Positions 6,641-7,176 of a DNA stretch of 7,176 bases are shown piece after piece. How positions within the stretch are numbered: position 1 is the stretch's first letter; every line of letters begins with the position of its first letter. The position numbers were made by a program, and so were the translations under genes. Where the stretch lies: contig JAESUF010000221.1 in the NCBI GenBank assembly GCA_016763215.1, positions 1-7,176 on the forward strand, given 5' to 3'. The notes under the pieces are model-generated. The model did not search any database. It saw nothing but the letters and a program-made list of their open reading frames with translations, and was not told where the DNA came from. Source of the DNA: Flavobacteriaceae bacterium (GTDB taxonomy: Bacteria; Bacteroidota; Bacteroidia; Flavobacteriales; Flavobacteriaceae).

Positions 6641-6742
6641 GTAAAATAAATTTGCATAAATGTACTAAATAAAAAAAAAGAAGATTGAATATTATAAATA
6701 TTTAAAAATCAGTAACTTTAATGAAATCAAGAACTTTTATCT
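6641..6742. promoter_or_regulatory. Divergent AT-rich spacer with weak promoter-like boxes
   Basis: This 102-bp gap separates the divergently oriented peptidase and CBS genes and must hold both promoters. On the plus strand TAACTTTA (6713-6720), and on the minus strand TACATTTA (6664 down to 6657), each differ from the TAnnTTTG consensus only at the last base. No convincing -33 TTTG is seen for either. An uninterrupted A9 tract lies at 6671-6679 between them and could bend the DNA or act as an UP-like element. The assignments are weak inferences from position and sequence. Confidence 0.35.
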
Positions 6743-7176
6743 ATGGCGATTATCAACTTTCAAGGGAAAAGAGAAAAAAACATCTCAAAACCTGCTGACC
6801 AAATTTTAGTGGCTGATTATATGACCACTAAACTAATTACATTTAAACCAGAAGAATCTATCCAAGAAGTCATTGAAAAACTAATTAAGAATCGAATTTC
6901 AGGAGGGCCAGTAGTTAATGAAAATAATGAGTTAATTGGTGTAATTTCTGAAGGTGACTGTATTAAGCATATTTCCGAAAGCAAGTATTACAATATGCCT
7001 CTGGGTAGTAGTCATACCGTAAAAGACAGCATGGTTTCTGAAGTCGAAACAATCGATAAGAATATGAATATTTTTGACGCTGCAAGCAAATTTATTAGCT
7101 CAAGAATTAGACGGTTTCCAATTGTAGAAAACGGAAAACTCATCGGCCAAATTAGTCAGAAAGACATTTTAAAAGC
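6743..7176 (+). CDS. Two-CBS-domain protein, 3' end outside the window
   Basis: The open frame begins at the ATG at 6743 (MAIINFQGKREKN) and runs without a stop for 144 codons to the window edge. It has two tandem CBS repeats: the first about residues 22-75 (ADYMTTKLITF .. ISGGPVVNENNELIGVISEGD) and the second about 92-144 (VKDSMVSEVETI .. RRFPIVENGKLIGQISQKDIL). Such a pair forms a Bateman module, which in characterised proteins binds adenosine nucleotides or related ligands. No fused enzyme or transporter domain is visible. Stand-alone Flavobacteriaceae homologues I remember are about 155 residues, so only some ten residues should be missing. Its regulatory target is unknown. In relatives I recall it beside a NAD kinase gene, which would lie downstream of this window. 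An ATG at 6721 is in another frame and stops after 25 codons, so it is not the start. Confidence 0.9.
   Translation, partial: MAIINFQGKREKNISKPADQILVADYMTTKLITFKPEESIQEVIEKLIKNRISGGPVVNENNELIGVISEGDCIKHISESKYYNMPLGSSHTVKDSMVSEVETIDKNMNIFDAASKFISSRIRRFPIVENGKLIGQISQKDILK

Overview
The window looks like chromosomal core DNA of a marine-type Flavobacteriaceae bacterium (Bacteroidota). The reasons are strong AT richness, A-rich start regions without clear Shine-Dalgarno sequences, promoter-like TAnnTTTG boxes, the lineage-specific IPExxxVDY protein, and the gene order acpP-fabF-rnc-IPExxxVDY-pyk, which I recall as typical of this phylum. The genus cannot be fixed by eye; Polaribacter/Tenacibaculum-like relatives are plausible.

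Layout: positions 1-89 are a non-coding leader with a TAnnTTTG box and a small inverted repeat. A plus-strand run follows: acyl carrier protein (90-323), beta-ketoacyl-ACP synthase II (343-1593) and ribonuclease III (1600-2340), closely spaced and probably one transcript. A 99-bp gap holds a short hairpin with a T-run and then a second TAnnTTTG box. The next unit is a small IPExxxVDY-family protein of unknown function (2440-2910) and pyruvate kinase (2914-4341), only 3 bp apart. On the minus strand, ending 2 bp from the pyk stop, lies a membrane-bound M28-family zinc metallopeptidase (4344-6640). It is split in two reading frames by what looks like the loss of one A from a short A-run at 6451-6454. 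A 102-bp AT-rich divergent spacer follows, then the start of a two-CBS-domain protein on the plus strand, cut by the window end.

Together: AcpP carries the growing acyl chain that FabF elongates, and RNase III is co-transcribed housekeeping RNA processing. Pyruvate kinase supplies pyruvate, upstream of the acetyl-CoA used by fatty acid synthesis. The M28 peptidase and the CBS protein are separate units. I found no tRNA, rRNA, CRISPR array, insertion sequence or phage gene, and no evidence of a new defence or mobile system. The points worth a second look are the peptidase frameshift, the Asn at a metal-ligand position of RNase III, the Lys in pyruvate kinase that predicts K+ independence, the uncharacterised IPExxxVDY gene, and the regulatory signals in the three intergenic regions.
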